64,000 nt of DNA from Ornithinibacillus bavariensis (GTDB lineage Bacteria; Bacillota; Bacilli; Bacillales; Amphibacillaceae): the NCBI RefSeq assembly GCF_018333235.1, contig NZ_BORP01000002.1, positions 434,001 through 498,000 on the forward strand, in the 5' to 3' direction. Positions 7,482-16,849 of this stretch are shown here, in pieces. A model generated the notes under the pieces. It searched no databases. It was given only the letters and a program-made list of their open reading frames with translations, and was not told where the DNA came from. Numbering within the stretch: the first letter of the stretch is position 1; every line of letters begins with the position of its first letter. The position numbers and the translations under genes are program-made.

Positions 7482-8660
7482 TTGAAGTGTTTAGTCGTTA
7501 CGAATACAGATCGTATCATTAAGGTTTTTTTTATTCCACATATCAGACTACTACAGAATATGGGATTTGAGGTATCTGTCGCTACTGCCGTAACTGACGT
7601 AAAAAGTTTGGAAAAAGCATTACCAGGGGTTACATTTCACCATATACCCTTCCAGAGAAACCTCAATCCTTTTGATAATGCAAAAGTCTATTTCTCTTTA
7701 AGAAAGCTGCTAAAGCAAATGGAATATGATCTTATTCACGTGCATACACCAATTGCTTCTTTTTTAGTTAGACTAGCTGCACAAAAGGGGCAACCAGTAA
7801 TCTATACGGCACATGGGTTTCATTTTCACGATAATGGTTCTCGGATAAGTAATTGGCTTTATTTAGCTATTGAGCGTGTAATGGAGAGAAAAACAACAAA
7901 GCTAATCGTTATCAACGAGGAAGACTATTTGCAGGCTAAAGAGATATTTCCACTGGACAAAATTCACTTTATAAACGGCGTAGGTATCGACTCATCAGTA
8001 TTTAATCCGGAAAAGTATACCAACTCTATGAAAAGTAGCATAAAAGAAAGGCTCCACATAGATGGACATAAAAAGGTGATTACTCATTTGGCAGAGTTTA
8101 ATTCTAATAAACGTCAGATTGATATTGTTTTGGCTGCAGAACAATTAAAGGAATATAATCAGGAGTTTATATTTCTACTACTTGGGGATGGACCATTAAA
8201 GGATGAGATACAAAATCAAATCCAGAGTAGAAATCTAGAACCGTATATTCGTTGTTTAGGATATCGAACAGATATAGAAGATATTTTGAGTATTACAGAT
8301 ATTGGCTTACTAGTTTCGATTCGGGAAGGCCTGCCGAAATCTGTCATGGAAATGATGGCAATGGAAATTCCGTTAATTGTAACGGATATTCGTGGAAATA
8401 GGGATCTTGTCCAAAATGAAAATGGTTTTATCATCCCAATACAAAGTCCGATTGATCTGATGACTTCGTGTCTAACCTTGATTCAAGATGAAAATTTACG
8501 ACAAACTATGGGGAGGGCAGGTAGAAAAAAGATCCTTGAGAGGTTTGATTTGCGCATCATTTTAGAGGAGTTGCAGACAGTTTATGAAGCATCCCGATAT
8601 CCAATGGCAAGGGGAGTAGTATATGAGAGGCAAAGTGATCATCTCAAGCAACTTCCTTAA
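7482..8660 (+). CDS. Glycosyltransferase family 4 (EpsD/CapM-like)
   Basis: A 392-residue GT-B glycosyltransferase. The N-terminal Rossmann half (about 1-180) contains HVHTPIASFLVR and YTAHGFHFH. The C-terminal nucleotide-sugar half (about 200-375) contains HLAEFNSNKRQ, LLLGDGPLK and the E-x7-E region REGLPKSVMEMMAME. The TTG at 7482 follows a very strong GGGGGGAGGAAG site and yields MKCLVVTNTD. It resembles the EpsD/CapM group, which adds a sugar to the lipid-linked repeat unit at the cytoplasmic face. It is the only recognisable glycosyltransferase in the cluster, which is unusual. Confidence 0.88.
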   Translation: MKCLVVTNTDRIIKVFFIPHIRLLQNMGFEVSVATAVTDVKSLEKALPGVTFHHIPFQRNLNPFDNAKVYFSLRKLLKQMEYDLIHVHTPIASFLVRLAAQKGQPVIYTAHGFHFHDNGSRISNWLYLAIERVMERKTTKLIVINEEDYLQAKEIFPLDKIHFINGVGIDSSVFNPEKYTNSMKSSIKERLHIDGHKKVITHLAEFNSNKRQIDIVLAAEQLKEYNQEFIFLLLGDGPLKDEIQNQIQSRNLEPYIRCLGYRTDIEDILSITDIGLLVSIREGLPKSVMEMMAMEIPLIVTDIRGNRDLVQNENGFIIPIQSPIDLMTSCLTLIQDENLRQTMGRAGRKKILERFDLRIILEELQTVYEASRYPMARGVVYERQSDHLKQLP

Positions 8661-8683
8661 TGTAAAAATTTGGTGGTGATGAT

Positions 8684-9694
8684 GTGAATACTAAAGGCAT
8701 ATTAGTAATATCCTTGGATTTTGAATTAAATTGGGGGGGTCATGACTGTTTACCATTAGAAAGATATCAGGATAATTTACTTGGTGCAAGAAAGGTAATA
8801 CCTATGCTACTAGAAAGATTTAATAAAAATGAGATACATGCAACATGGGCAATTGTTGGATTCTTATTTTATTCGAATAAGCGAGCTTTATTAAAGGATA
8901 TTCCCAAGAGTCTACCAAACTATGATAATGAGAAGATTTCTTCCTATTTACATTTAAAGAGTATCGGTGAAAATGAATTCGTTGATCCGGTCCATTTTGG
9001 CTCCTCTTTAGTTGGGCTCATTAGTGAACATGAAAATCAGGAAATTGCAACACATACTTTCAGTCATTATTATTGCTTAGAAAAAGGTCAAACCATTCAA
9101 GATTTTGAAGCGGATTTAATGCAAGCAATACATGTAGCAAAGAGAAAAAATAAAACGATTAAATCCTTTGTTTTCCCCCGAAATCAAGTGAATTCCGCCT
9201 ATTTAACGATATGTGAAAAACATCAAATAACTGCGTATAGAGGCTGTGAAAGGCATTGGTTATATCGGGCAATGCCAGGTGAGGACGGGGGATTGAAGCG
9301 AGCTATTAGACTTCTTGACAGTTACATGAATATTACTGGGGACCATACTTATTCTTTTACCGAGTTAACACAAGAATCGAAACTCATAAATGTTCCATCT
9401 AGTCGATTCCTTAGACCATATTCCAAACGATTTCGTTCTCTTGAAGGATTAAAATTAAAAAGAATAAAGGATAGCATGACAAAGGCAGCCATAGAGGGTG
9501 GCCTGTATCATCTTTGGTGGCATCCGCATAATTTTGGTGTACACATAGAGGAAAATATGCAAATGTTAGACACCATTCTGGACCATTTTCTCATGCTAAA
9601 GAAGCAATATGGCATGGAGAGCTTAACGATGGAAGAGGTCAGTGAGAAAGTAAGAAGTAAATTGAAGCGTTTATCAGAATTAAGGCTGTTTTAA
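8684..9694 (+). CDS. Polysaccharide deacetylase (NodB-like) family protein
   Basis: A 336-residue carbohydrate esterase-4 type protein that probably removes acetyl groups from an N-acetylated sugar. It shows SLDFELNWGGHD (first aspartates), HTFSHYY (metal-binding H-x3-H), FVFPRNQ (usual catalytic Arg region) and HLWWHPHNFG near residue 282 (C-terminal His motif). No signal peptide is evident, so it may act on the cytoplasmic lipid-linked unit and not on the exported polymer. GTG start at 8684, after GGTGGTGATG. It lies 23 bp after the glycosyltransferase, in the same operon. Confidence 0.8.
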   Translation: MNTKGILVISLDFELNWGGHDCLPLERYQDNLLGARKVIPMLLERFNKNEIHATWAIVGFLFYSNKRALLKDIPKSLPNYDNEKISSYLHLKSIGENEFVDPVHFGSSLVGLISEHENQEIATHTFSHYYCLEKGQTIQDFEADLMQAIHVAKRKNKTIKSFVFPRNQVNSAYLTICEKHQITAYRGCERHWLYRAMPGEDGGLKRAIRLLDSYMNITGDHTYSFTELTQESKLINVPSSRFLRPYSKRFRSLEGLKLKRIKDSMTKAAIEGGLYHLWWHPHNFGVHIEENMQMLDTILDHFLMLKKQYGMESLTMEEVSEKVRSKLKRLSELRLF

Positions 9695-9736
9695 GGTGAA
9701 CCTATTGGAAAATAATTTAAAACGTGGTGTTACCAA

Positions 9737-10981
9737 ATGCATTTGTTAATACGGAGAATTGATCTATTCTTAATCGGGCTCCTAATTTGTTGTATACCGT
9801 TTATGTTTCATTTGAATTTAATCATTGAATGGAATGTGTCTTATGGTGATATGCTGATGGTTGCCATTCTCATTTGGTTAATCGCAAATAAAGAAAATAA
9901 CGCGATTATAGCGATTGTTATAAGAAAATATTACCTCATTATCTTGTACAGTCTACTGCTTATTTATTGCTGTATCTTAAGCATGGTGAATTACTTTACG
10001 AATATATTCGTTGATATTCCCTATGGTATATCCTCAGTAGTAAAGTTAACCATTAACTTTTTGTACATAATTGTTTTCTTGATTTTTTTGGAAAAATATA
10101 AAGAAGCATTGCTACAACATATTCTTCGCTGGTGGAAATATACTGCAATCGCGATTTCTATTATTTGTATTGGAAGTGTTATTTTATATCGAATGGGTAT
10201 TGAAAACGGGCTAACCTTAGATGGACGTGCACAGGCAACATTAAATGATCCAAATTTAGCAGCCTTATACTTAATTGTTTCTTTTTCTATTATCGCTCTT
10301 TCCTCCATCTATTTACAAAAAAGAACGGTGATTAATTCTTCCATGGTTATTGTGTTAGTAGCTTTATTCTCAACAGCATCACGTGGTGGAACTTTGAGTA
10401 TTATGCTTGGTCTAAGCTTTGTTTTGTATCTATGCTTCATAGCAGGGAGAATAAAGGAATTAATTTTGTTTATCTGTGTTATTGGCATATTTTCTTCTGT
10501 AATGTATTGGGTCCATTCCACATCTGATGTTATTAGCTTTGCGATAGAGAGAGTGTCAAATATAGGATCCAATGGAGATGGAACGTCTTACCGAATTTTT
10601 TTATGGAAGTCTGCACTTGAAATGTGGGCAAAAAATCCTTTTCTTGGGGTAGGAATTGGTCAATATATTTCCTATTCACCTGAGATTTTTGGATATTCCT
10701 TAACGAACATCCCACATAATACCTATCTTTCTTTCTTATCGGAAACGGGGATAATCGGGTTTAGTGCTTTTATTTGGTTCCCGGTATATCTCATTACAAA
10801 ATTAATAGTGGGGCTCATTAGCTATGGAGAAAAGAAGTATTTCTATTTACTGATAGGATTAATTGCAGTAGCCATTCAGGCATTATCAATCAATATTGAA
10901 AATATCCGTTTTATCTGGTTATTTATAGCAATTTCCTATGTAGTCGTAGACAAATCATATATACCATATACAAACCAGTAG
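9737..10981 (+). CDS. O-antigen ligase/Wzy-type polymerase
   Basis: A 414-residue membrane protein with about eleven hydrophobic segments. The Wzy_C-type region (about 280-340) has GTSYRIFLWKSALEMW, NPFLGVGIGQY and PHNTYLSFLSETGIIG, the Arg/His-containing loop typical of polymerases and ligases that join repeat units outside the membrane. In this setting a polymerase is the natural reading. The ribosome site is weak, so expression may depend on coupling with the upstream gene. Confidence 0.82.
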   Translation: MHLLIRRIDLFLIGLLICCIPFMFHLNLIIEWNVSYGDMLMVAILIWLIANKENNAIIAIVIRKYYLIILYSLLLIYCCILSMVNYFTNIFVDIPYGISSVVKLTINFLYIIVFLIFLEKYKEALLQHILRWWKYTAIAISIICIGSVILYRMGIENGLTLDGRAQATLNDPNLAALYLIVSFSIIALSSIYLQKRTVINSSMVIVLVALFSTASRGGTLSIMLGLSFVLYLCFIAGRIKELILFICVIGIFSSVMYWVHSTSDVISFAIERVSNIGSNGDGTSYRIFLWKSALEMWAKNPFLGVGIGQYISYSPEIFGYSLTNIPHNTYLSFLSETGIIGFSAFIWFPVYLITKLIVGLISYGEKKYFYLLIGLIAVAIQALSINIENIRFIWLFIAISYVVVDKSYIPYTNQ

Positions 10982-11032
10982 ACAAACTATCATGTCAGCT
11001 GACCCTATTGTAGAGAAAATGGAGGTGAAATT

Positions 11033-11770
11033 GTGAAAGATACCCTTACTATTCAAGATATTGCTCAACTACTAAAAAAACGCATCGTACTAATCGCAGC
11101 TCTAACCATTGGTTTTATCGTGATTGCTGCAATTATCAGCTTCTATCTCCTGACACCTACATACAAGTCATCCTCACAATTTATCGTCAATCAACAACAA
11201 AGTGATTCGATTCCATTTAGTGTAAATGAGATCCAGAAAAACTTAGAGTTGATCAATACATATACCGAAATTATGAAGAGCCCATTTATTCTGGAGAAGG
11301 TTATTACCGAATTAAATCTAAGTCTTACCCCAACAGAACTAGGGAAAAAAATTGAAGTCATTAGTAATGAAAACTCTCAAGTAGTGAGTGTTTCTGCTTT
11401 GGCTGACACCCCTGAGGAAGCGGCCGAGCTTGCTAATGTGATTGTTACTCAGTTCAAGAATACAATTCCTTCTATAATGAATATCGAAAATGTATTTGTC
11501 TTATCAGAGGCAAACCCAGTCTTATCACAGGACCCTGTGTTTCCTAGGCCATTTATTAATATGATTATCGCAGGAATAATAGGAGCAGCAACGAGTGTTG
11601 GATTAGTATTCCTTCTAGAATTTTTAAATACAAAGGTAAAGCTAGAAAGCGATATCGAGGTACTAGGAATAACCGTACTAGGAGTCATTTCGAAAATGGC
11701 CAGAACAACGCAAAGAAATAGAGAAGCACATAATGATTTTGCTAAGGAGGAGAGGAGCCTTGAGGCGTAA
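11033..11770 (+). CDS. Wzz-type chain-length determinant / tyrosine kinase modulator
   Basis: A 245-residue protein with two membrane segments (about 22-45 and 178-202) flanking an extracytoplasmic domain, the layout of CapA/YwqC/EpsA modulators. A proline-rich stretch, VFPRPFINM, precedes the second membrane segment as in Wzz proteins. The C-terminal cytoplasmic tail is expected to activate the partner kinase, whose gene overlaps its last bases. GTG start with ATGGAGGTGA upstream. It controls polymer length and export. Confidence 0.88.
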   Translation: MKDTLTIQDIAQLLKKRIVLIAALTIGFIVIAAIISFYLLTPTYKSSSQFIVNQQQSDSIPFSVNEIQKNLELINTYTEIMKSPFILEKVITELNLSLTPTELGKKIEVISNENSQVVSVSALADTPEEAAELANVIVTQFKNTIPSIMNIENVFVLSEANPVLSQDPVFPRPFINMIIAGIIGAATSVGLVFLLEFLNTKVKLESDIEVLGITVLGVISKMARTTQRNREAHNDFAKEERSLEA

Positions 11771-12434
11771 AAATTTGAAAGCTGCTAGAGGTAGTCTAAT
11801 GACAATAGAAAATAAAAACAAACAGGGTCTAGAACAATTTCGTAGCTTAAGATCAAATATTTATTTTTCCTCTATTGATAAAGAATTACGAACTATTGCT
11901 GTATCGTCGCCTAGCTCTGGTGACGGAAAGACGATGACTGCATCTAATCTTGCTGTTGTTATTAGTCAGGAAGGAAAAAAGGTCTTATTAGTAGATGCTG
12001 ATTTGCGAAAGCCAAGTGTTCATCATGTATTTTGGCTAGAAAATAGATATGGACTTAGTAATTATTTAATTGGCCAAAAAACTCTACATACTATCATACA
12101 CTGTGCGTATCCCAATCTAGACATTATTACCAGCGGTATTGTACCCCCTAACCCATCAGAATTATTAGGGTCTATTCAAATGAGTGAGTTTATACAAGCA
12201 GTTAAAGAGAAATATGATGTCGTTATTTTCGATACACCACCAGTACTAATTGTGACGGATCCTACATTAGTAGCTAGTAAATGTGATGGATTGCTACTAG
12301 TTGTCCGGGCAAAGAAAAATGATATGAAGGAAGTAAAAAGGGTGCAGGAGCAACTAACCTTTGCTGGAGCAAATATAATTGGAGCGGTTTTGAATGGAAA
12401 AAAACAACCAAAGGGCTCTTATTATTATCAATAG
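11760..12434 (+). CDS. CpsD/CapB-family tyrosine-protein kinase (BY-kinase)
   Basis: A 224-residue cytoplasmic kinase. Motifs: Walker A SSGDGKTM, Walker A' LLVDADLRKP and Walker B VVIFDTPPVL. The tyrosine cluster at the very C-terminus (GSYYYQ) is the autophosphorylation site and is shorter than in most relatives. I take the TTG at 11760, nine bases after AAGGAGGA, giving MRRKNLK. The gene overlaps its modulator by 11 bp. The PHP phosphatase at 6392 is its probable antagonist. Confidence 0.9.
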   Translation: MRRKNLKAARGSLMTIENKNKQGLEQFRSLRSNIYFSSIDKELRTIAVSSPSSGDGKTMTASNLAVVISQEGKKVLLVDADLRKPSVHHVFWLENRYGLSNYLIGQKTLHTIIHCAYPNLDIITSGIVPPNPSELLGSIQMSEFIQAVKEKYDVVIFDTPPVLIVTDPTLVASKCDGLLLVVRAKKNDMKEVKRVQEQLTFAGANIIGAVLNGKKQPKGSYYYQ

Positions 12435-12452
12435 AAAAGGAGTTAGTTAAAC

Positions 12453-13298
12453 ATGGTAGAGGTTCATTATAAGCGCGGATTCATTCACATGATGGATCTA
12501 TATGGTTCTACTAATATTGAACACAAAAGGGAAGTAGACATTATTATTGCACAAGAGGTGTTGTTTCCGAACAGAGAGAGTGTGAAACATGTATCTCCAA
12601 AAGGCTTTTTACATAGCTTTGGTAAAACATTAGTAATTAATTTGAATCGAACAGAAGATGAGATTTTTTCGGATATACATAAAAATACTAGATATAAGAT
12701 TAATCGTGCTGAGAAAAGAGATTCTATTAACTATCATGAATTAACGGCTCCGACAGATGAACAAATTTGGGAGTTTAAACAATTTTTCGATCAATTTGCA
12801 GCGCAAAAGAAATTACCAAAGGCAAACTATGGAAGATTAAAAAGTCTAAGAGATAAAGAAGCGCTTATTATTTCATATGCCACAGACGAAGATGCCACGG
12901 TTCTTTGCTATCATGCGTATGTAAAAGTAACAGGCTATTGCTCCCTTTTATATTCCGCATCTGCCAGATTTCATAATGGGGAGATTCGTAATAAGATTGG
13001 TAGAGCGAATCGATATCTTCACTGGCAGGACATGAGAAGCTTTAAAAGAATGGGTCTAATATGGTTTGACTTTGGGGGATTGTTTGTTCATGCAAGTACA
13101 GATGGGGAAAATCATATAAATCGATTCAAAAAGGAATTTGGTGGAGAAGAAGTGGATGTTGATAAAAGGATTTATCCTCAGTCCATGATTGGGAGACTAG
13201 TAGTCTTCGTATTTTGGTTAAAAATGAGGAAACGATCTGAATTTTTGAGGGCGAGAAGATTAGAGAACAACCGGACATATGTTACGAAGAAAACGTAA
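12453..13298 (+). CDS. FemAB/GNAT-like acyltransferase
   Basis: A 281-residue protein resembling FemAB-type acyltransferases, which transfer aminoacyl or similar groups. Supporting stretches: LNRTEDEIFSDIHKNTRYKI (residues about 70-89), GRANRYLHWQDM (about 187) and FKKEFGGEEV near residue 230, the last resembling the N/H-x-F-K-x-x-F-G signature. No membrane segment. In an EPS cluster the acceptor is more likely a polysaccharide repeat unit than peptidoglycan; that is inference. ATG start after AAAAGGAG. Confidence 0.72.
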   Translation: MVEVHYKRGFIHMMDLYGSTNIEHKREVDIIIAQEVLFPNRESVKHVSPKGFLHSFGKTLVINLNRTEDEIFSDIHKNTRYKINRAEKRDSINYHELTAPTDEQIWEFKQFFDQFAAQKKLPKANYGRLKSLRDKEALIISYATDEDATVLCYHAYVKVTGYCSLLYSASARFHNGEIRNKIGRANRYLHWQDMRSFKRMGLIWFDFGGLFVHASTDGENHINRFKKEFGGEEVDVDKRIYPQSMIGRLVVFVFWLKMRKRSEFLRARRLENNRTYVTKKT

Positions 13299-13329
13299 AT
13301 CCTATTTTAAAGTGATTGAGGGGAACAAT

Positions 13330-14613
13330 GTGGTATTAAAAAAACTATCATTGAAAAAGAATATTGCCTGGACGTTAGCCGGCAGTATTATATACTCAGT
13401 TACACAATGGCTTCTATTAATTGTAATCGCTAAGTTAGGTACTCCAGAAATGGTCGGGCAATATGCCCTTGGGTTAGCAATAACTGCTCCTGTTGTTATG
13501 CTTACTGACATGAAGCTTAGACTTTCCCTTGTTACAGACGCTAAAACTAGCTTTCAATTTGAGCATTATTTAGGCACGAGAATTTTTTCTACTATCATTT
13601 CCCTCATTATTTTTATACTGATTGTTCTCCTTTTTGGATATGACTTTCATACCTCTATGATAATTATTTTAATTGGTTTGGCAAAATTACCAGAAGCAGT
13701 AAGTGATATATTTCATGGTTTATTACAAAAACATGAACGGATGGATTTTTGCACCATTTCAAATATTATTAAAGGGGTTTTAACGGTTATCGTATTTGCA
13801 ATCATTTTATATAGTACTCAGGATCTAATTTTAGCTATTATTGGTCAACTATTAGTTTGGACACTGATACTACTTTTCTATGATGGGCGAATTGCAAAAC
13901 AATATACAGCTATTAAAATTAGCTTTCATTTGCCTAAGATAAAAGAGTTAACGAAATTAACTATACCATTAGGGTTTATGGGGCTATTAACCTCTTTTAA
14001 TACGAATATTCCAAGTTACTTCATTGAACATTTTTTAGGTAAAGAAGAGCTAGGGTATTTTGTTGCTCTTTATTATATTTTGTTAGCAGGAAACCGAGTA
14101 GCAAATTCACTCAAACAACCAGCAGCTCCTAGACTTGCGGTCTTATATCAGGAAGAAGACAAAAGTGGTTATAAGAAGCTGCTTATTATATTAATTGGCT
14201 TAGGGCTTCTTATGGGATTAGGTGTGCTTCTTATTGCTTATGTATTTGGGGATATATTGTTAACCCTTATTTATACTCCTTCGTATGCAGCTTATACTGG
14301 GCTATTTATAGCTCTTATGATTGCAGGGATATTTAATTACCCGTCAACGTTCCTGAGTACAGCAATTATTGCAACAAGACATTTTAAATCTCAGCCATAT
14401 CTAGCGGCTCTATGGGTCTTCGTTAGTGTGATTGGTTGTATTATTTTCATCCCGCTATTTGGCGTAATTGGTGCTACACTGGCTGTGATATTGTCATCGT
14501 TTATTGAAGCTTTTAGCTTACTTATCGTCTTAATCAGTATTGTTAAGAAAGATAAACCCGAATTAGGAAATAAAAGAAAGGAGTCCACGTTACTTGAGGA
14601 GGTGTCATATTGA
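13330..14613 (+). CDS. Polysaccharide flippase, Wzx/MVF superfamily
   Basis: A membrane protein of about 427 residues with 12 to 14 hydrophobic segments, typical of oligosaccharide-lipid flippases. The N-terminus, KKNIAWTLAGSIIYSVTQWLLL, is characteristic of the RfbX/Wzx group. I prefer the GTG at 13330, preceded by TGAGGGG. An ATG at 13279 would overlap the upstream gene by 20 bp and lacks a ribosome site. It would carry the lipid-linked repeat unit to the outside for the polymerase at 9737. It overlaps the next gene by four bases. Confidence 0.85.
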   Translation: MVLKKLSLKKNIAWTLAGSIIYSVTQWLLLIVIAKLGTPEMVGQYALGLAITAPVVMLTDMKLRLSLVTDAKTSFQFEHYLGTRIFSTIISLIIFILIVLLFGYDFHTSMIIILIGLAKLPEAVSDIFHGLLQKHERMDFCTISNIIKGVLTVIVFAIILYSTQDLILAIIGQLLVWTLILLFYDGRIAKQYTAIKISFHLPKIKELTKLTIPLGFMGLLTSFNTNIPSYFIEHFLGKEELGYFVALYYILLAGNRVANSLKQPAAPRLAVLYQEEDKSGYKKLLIILIGLGLLMGLGVLLIAYVFGDILLTLIYTPSYAAYTGLFIALMIAGIFNYPSTFLSTAIIATRHFKSQPYLAALWVFVSVIGCIIFIPLFGVIGATLAVILSSFIEAFSLLIVLISIVKKDKPELGNKRKESTLLEEVSY

Positions 14614-15410
14614 AATATAAGGACGTTATACGGCACATGAAAAAGGATGAAGCGAATAATTATTATACGGTTTTAAAAAGAAAATCCGGTGCTATGTTAA
14701 CCTGGGTAATTTTAAAGCTCTTCCCATCGATTTCCGCTAATTTTGTTACTTTGAGTATGCTGCCATTAAATCTACTAGCTGCTGGCATGCTTTATTATGC
14801 AATTGTTTCCTTTAACCTATTGTTTCTATTTATTTCGTTATTGATTTCATTTTTTACGCTTTCCCTTGATTCTGTGGATGGAAATATAGCAAGAATCAAG
14901 AAAACTGCTTCAATAAAGGGGGTCTTTTTTGATAGATTAGTTCATAATATTTGCCACCCTTTATATTTCTTTATTATTGGTTTTGCATTTTACGAAACAA
15001 GTAATCAAATTGCCTACTTAATCATTTTTCTCATTGTTGGCTTATTAAGTGAGCTATCACCATTCGATATTTCACAGAAGGATGTAGAGGCGTTATTTAT
15101 TAGGCAGGCTGTTTATCATAACACGATTACCTATAATTATGAATCACATAAAAATAGGGATTATAAAAAACAGCATACGACCAACCACTTTAAATCAACC
15201 GTAAGAAAGTGGATAACTACTATACTTATGAATGATTTTTTCTATCTCATGATCCTATTGGATATGTTGATATTTGATAAACAATATTATTTCACCGTGT
15301 TCTTGGCGTTCGTTGATATTATCGGTATGATCTATGTCCGAGCAAATATAAACCGTTGGGAAAATAATCTTAGTGAAGTACTTGAGCGATTAACCGTGTA
15401 TAAAAATTAA
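14610..15410 (+). CDS. CDP-alcohol phosphatidyltransferase-family membrane protein
   Basis: A 266-residue protein with about six membrane segments. The family signature D-x2-D-G-x2-A-R-x8-G-x3-D-x3-D is seen at about residues 87-112: DSVDGNIAR, then GVFFDRLVH. The last aspartate, the proposed general base, is His here. Known members transfer a phosphoalcohol from a CDP-alcohol to a lipid or polyol. In a sugar-polymer cluster it may attach a phosphoalcohol or start the chain. TTG start after GAGGAGGTG; overlaps the flippase gene by four bases. The residue change may mean altered chemistry. Confidence 0.8.
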   Translation: MKYKDVIRHMKKDEANNYYTVLKRKSGAMLTWVILKLFPSISANFVTLSMLPLNLLAAGMLYYAIVSFNLLFLFISLLISFFTLSLDSVDGNIARIKKTASIKGVFFDRLVHNICHPLYFFIIGFAFYETSNQIAYLIIFLIVGLLSELSPFDISQKDVEALFIRQAVYHNTITYNYESHKNRDYKKQHTTNHFKSTVRKWITTILMNDFFYLMILLDMLIFDKQYYFTVFLAFVDIIGMIYVRANINRWENNLSEVLERLTVYKN

Positions 15411-15438
15411 TTGTACATAAGGGATGGGTGGTGATCAT

Positions 15439-16500
15439 TTGGCTGTTCTTGTTACGGGTGGTGCTGGTTATATAGGAAGTCATCTATGTATTGAATTACT
15501 TGAATCAGGCTATGACATAATTGTTTTGGACAATTTTTCTACGAGTAGCCCTGAAGCATTAAAACGTGTTCAGAAAATTATTGGAAGAACATTACGTGTC
15601 TACAATGTTGATCTAAATAATAAAATGAATTTAATGCGGATATTTTCTAAGGAGTCTATTGATTCGGTTATTCATCTTGCAGGATTTAAATCCGTTGGCG
15701 AATCGACGTCATCCCCGTTAAAATACTATGCCAATAATATAACAGGTACGATTAATTTATGTGAAGTCATGGAGATTTTTAATGTTAAGAAGCTAGTATT
15801 TAGTTCCTCTGCTACGGTTTACGCACCAACTAATAATCATATGCCAATATCTGAGAACCATCCACTTGGAGCAATTAATCCGTATGGTCATACAAAGCAA
15901 ATAATTGAAGATATGCTTCGAGGATTATATCATTCTTCCCCTATGTGGAGTGTTAGTATTTTACGATACTTTAATCCAGTAGGTGCACATGATAGTGGGT
16001 TAATTGGAGAAGATCCAAAAGGTGTACCGACGAATCTTCTTCCATATATAGCGGAAGTTGCAGTCGGTAATATTTCGACTCTATTTGTGTATGGAAATGA
16101 TTATCCAACAAAGGACGGAACTGGGATTAGAGATTATATCCATGTAGGGGATCTAGCAAAAGGGCATAAAGAAGTGCTTAAGCGTACAATGGATACTACT
16201 GGCTTTGAAACATTTAATCTTGGTACGGGTAAAGGTTATAGTGTCATGGAGATGATTCAAGCATTTGAGCGAGTATCTGGAAAAAGAATTAATTATCAAA
16301 TAAAGCCTCGCAGAAAGGGAGATATCGCTTTTTGTGTTGCAGATGTTTCCAAGGCAAAGAATCAACTCGGTTGGGCGGCTGAGAAAGATATAAATACAAT
16401 GTGTGAGGATACCTGGAGGTGGCAAAAGGCAAATCCGAGTGGGTATAAGCATAGGAATAACCTGTCTTTTGAAAAAGAGGTAATTATCAATGATCGGTGA
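15439..16500 (+). CDS. galE: UDP-glucose 4-epimerase
   Basis: A 353-residue SDR epimerase interconverting UDP-glucose and UDP-galactose (or the N-acetyl forms) to supply precursors. Residues 2-14 carry the NAD motif VTGGAGYIGSH. The active-site serine lies in SSSATVY (about 122) and the Y-x3-K pair in PYGHTKQ (about 147). I choose the TTG at 15439 because GGTGGTGATC just upstream matches the ribosome and the product then begins MAVLVTGG. An ATG at 15424 has no spacing for a ribosome site. It overlaps the SinR-like gene by 11 bp. Confidence 0.93.
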   Translation: MAVLVTGGAGYIGSHLCIELLESGYDIIVLDNFSTSSPEALKRVQKIIGRTLRVYNVDLNNKMNLMRIFSKESIDSVIHLAGFKSVGESTSSPLKYYANNITGTINLCEVMEIFNVKKLVFSSSATVYAPTNNHMPISENHPLGAINPYGHTKQIIEDMLRGLYHSSPMWSVSILRYFNPVGAHDSGLIGEDPKGVPTNLLPYIAEVAVGNISTLFVYGNDYPTKDGTGIRDYIHVGDLAKGHKEVLKRTMDTTGFETFNLGTGKGYSVMEMIQAFERVSGKRINYQIKPRRKGDIAFCVADVSKAKNQLGWAAEKDINTMCEDTWRWQKANPSGYKHRNNLSFEKEVIINDR

Positions 16501-16849
16501 AAATCTGAAAAGGGTAAGAATGGAAAGAGGACTCAGTTTATCGGAACTAGCAGAAAAGGCAAATATCTCCAAGTCCTACCTAAGCAATATGGAGCGACAC
16601 TTAAATGAAAACCCGTCTATACATGTAATCATTAAAATAGCAGAAGCACTAGACGTAACCATCCCAACGTTAGTCGAAAAATCACCAAAAAGCAACATAA
16701 TCGAAACTGAATGGATCGAATTTATCGAGGAAATAAGAAAACTAGGAATACAAAAAGAAAAAATCCAACAACTCCTCCCAATAATTGAGTTCATCAAATG
16801 GCAACAAGAAAAAGGTATTGGAGAGAAAGTAGAGGAAATCAAGCAGTGA
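16490..16849 (+). CDS. SinR-like XRE-family transcriptional regulator
   Basis: A 119-residue regulator. Residues 5-60 are a Cro/CI helix-turn-helix with SLSELAEKANISKSYLSNMER, close to SinR. Residues about 74-108 (EWIEFIEEIRKLGI and IQQLLPIIEFIKWQ) resemble the SinI/SinR hairpin by which SinR forms multimers and binds SinI. In B. subtilis SinR represses EPS genes from a separate locus. Here the gene is the last of the EPS cluster and overlaps galE, so the repressor may be made together with the genes it controls. Operators are proposed at 7218 and 7290. No SinI-like antagonist gene is seen. Confidence 0.85.
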   Translation: MIGENLKRVRMERGLSLSELAEKANISKSYLSNMERHLNENPSIHVIIKIAEALDVTIPTLVEKSPKSNIIETEWIEFIEEIRKLGIQKEKIQQLLPIIEFIKWQQEKGIGEKVEEIKQ

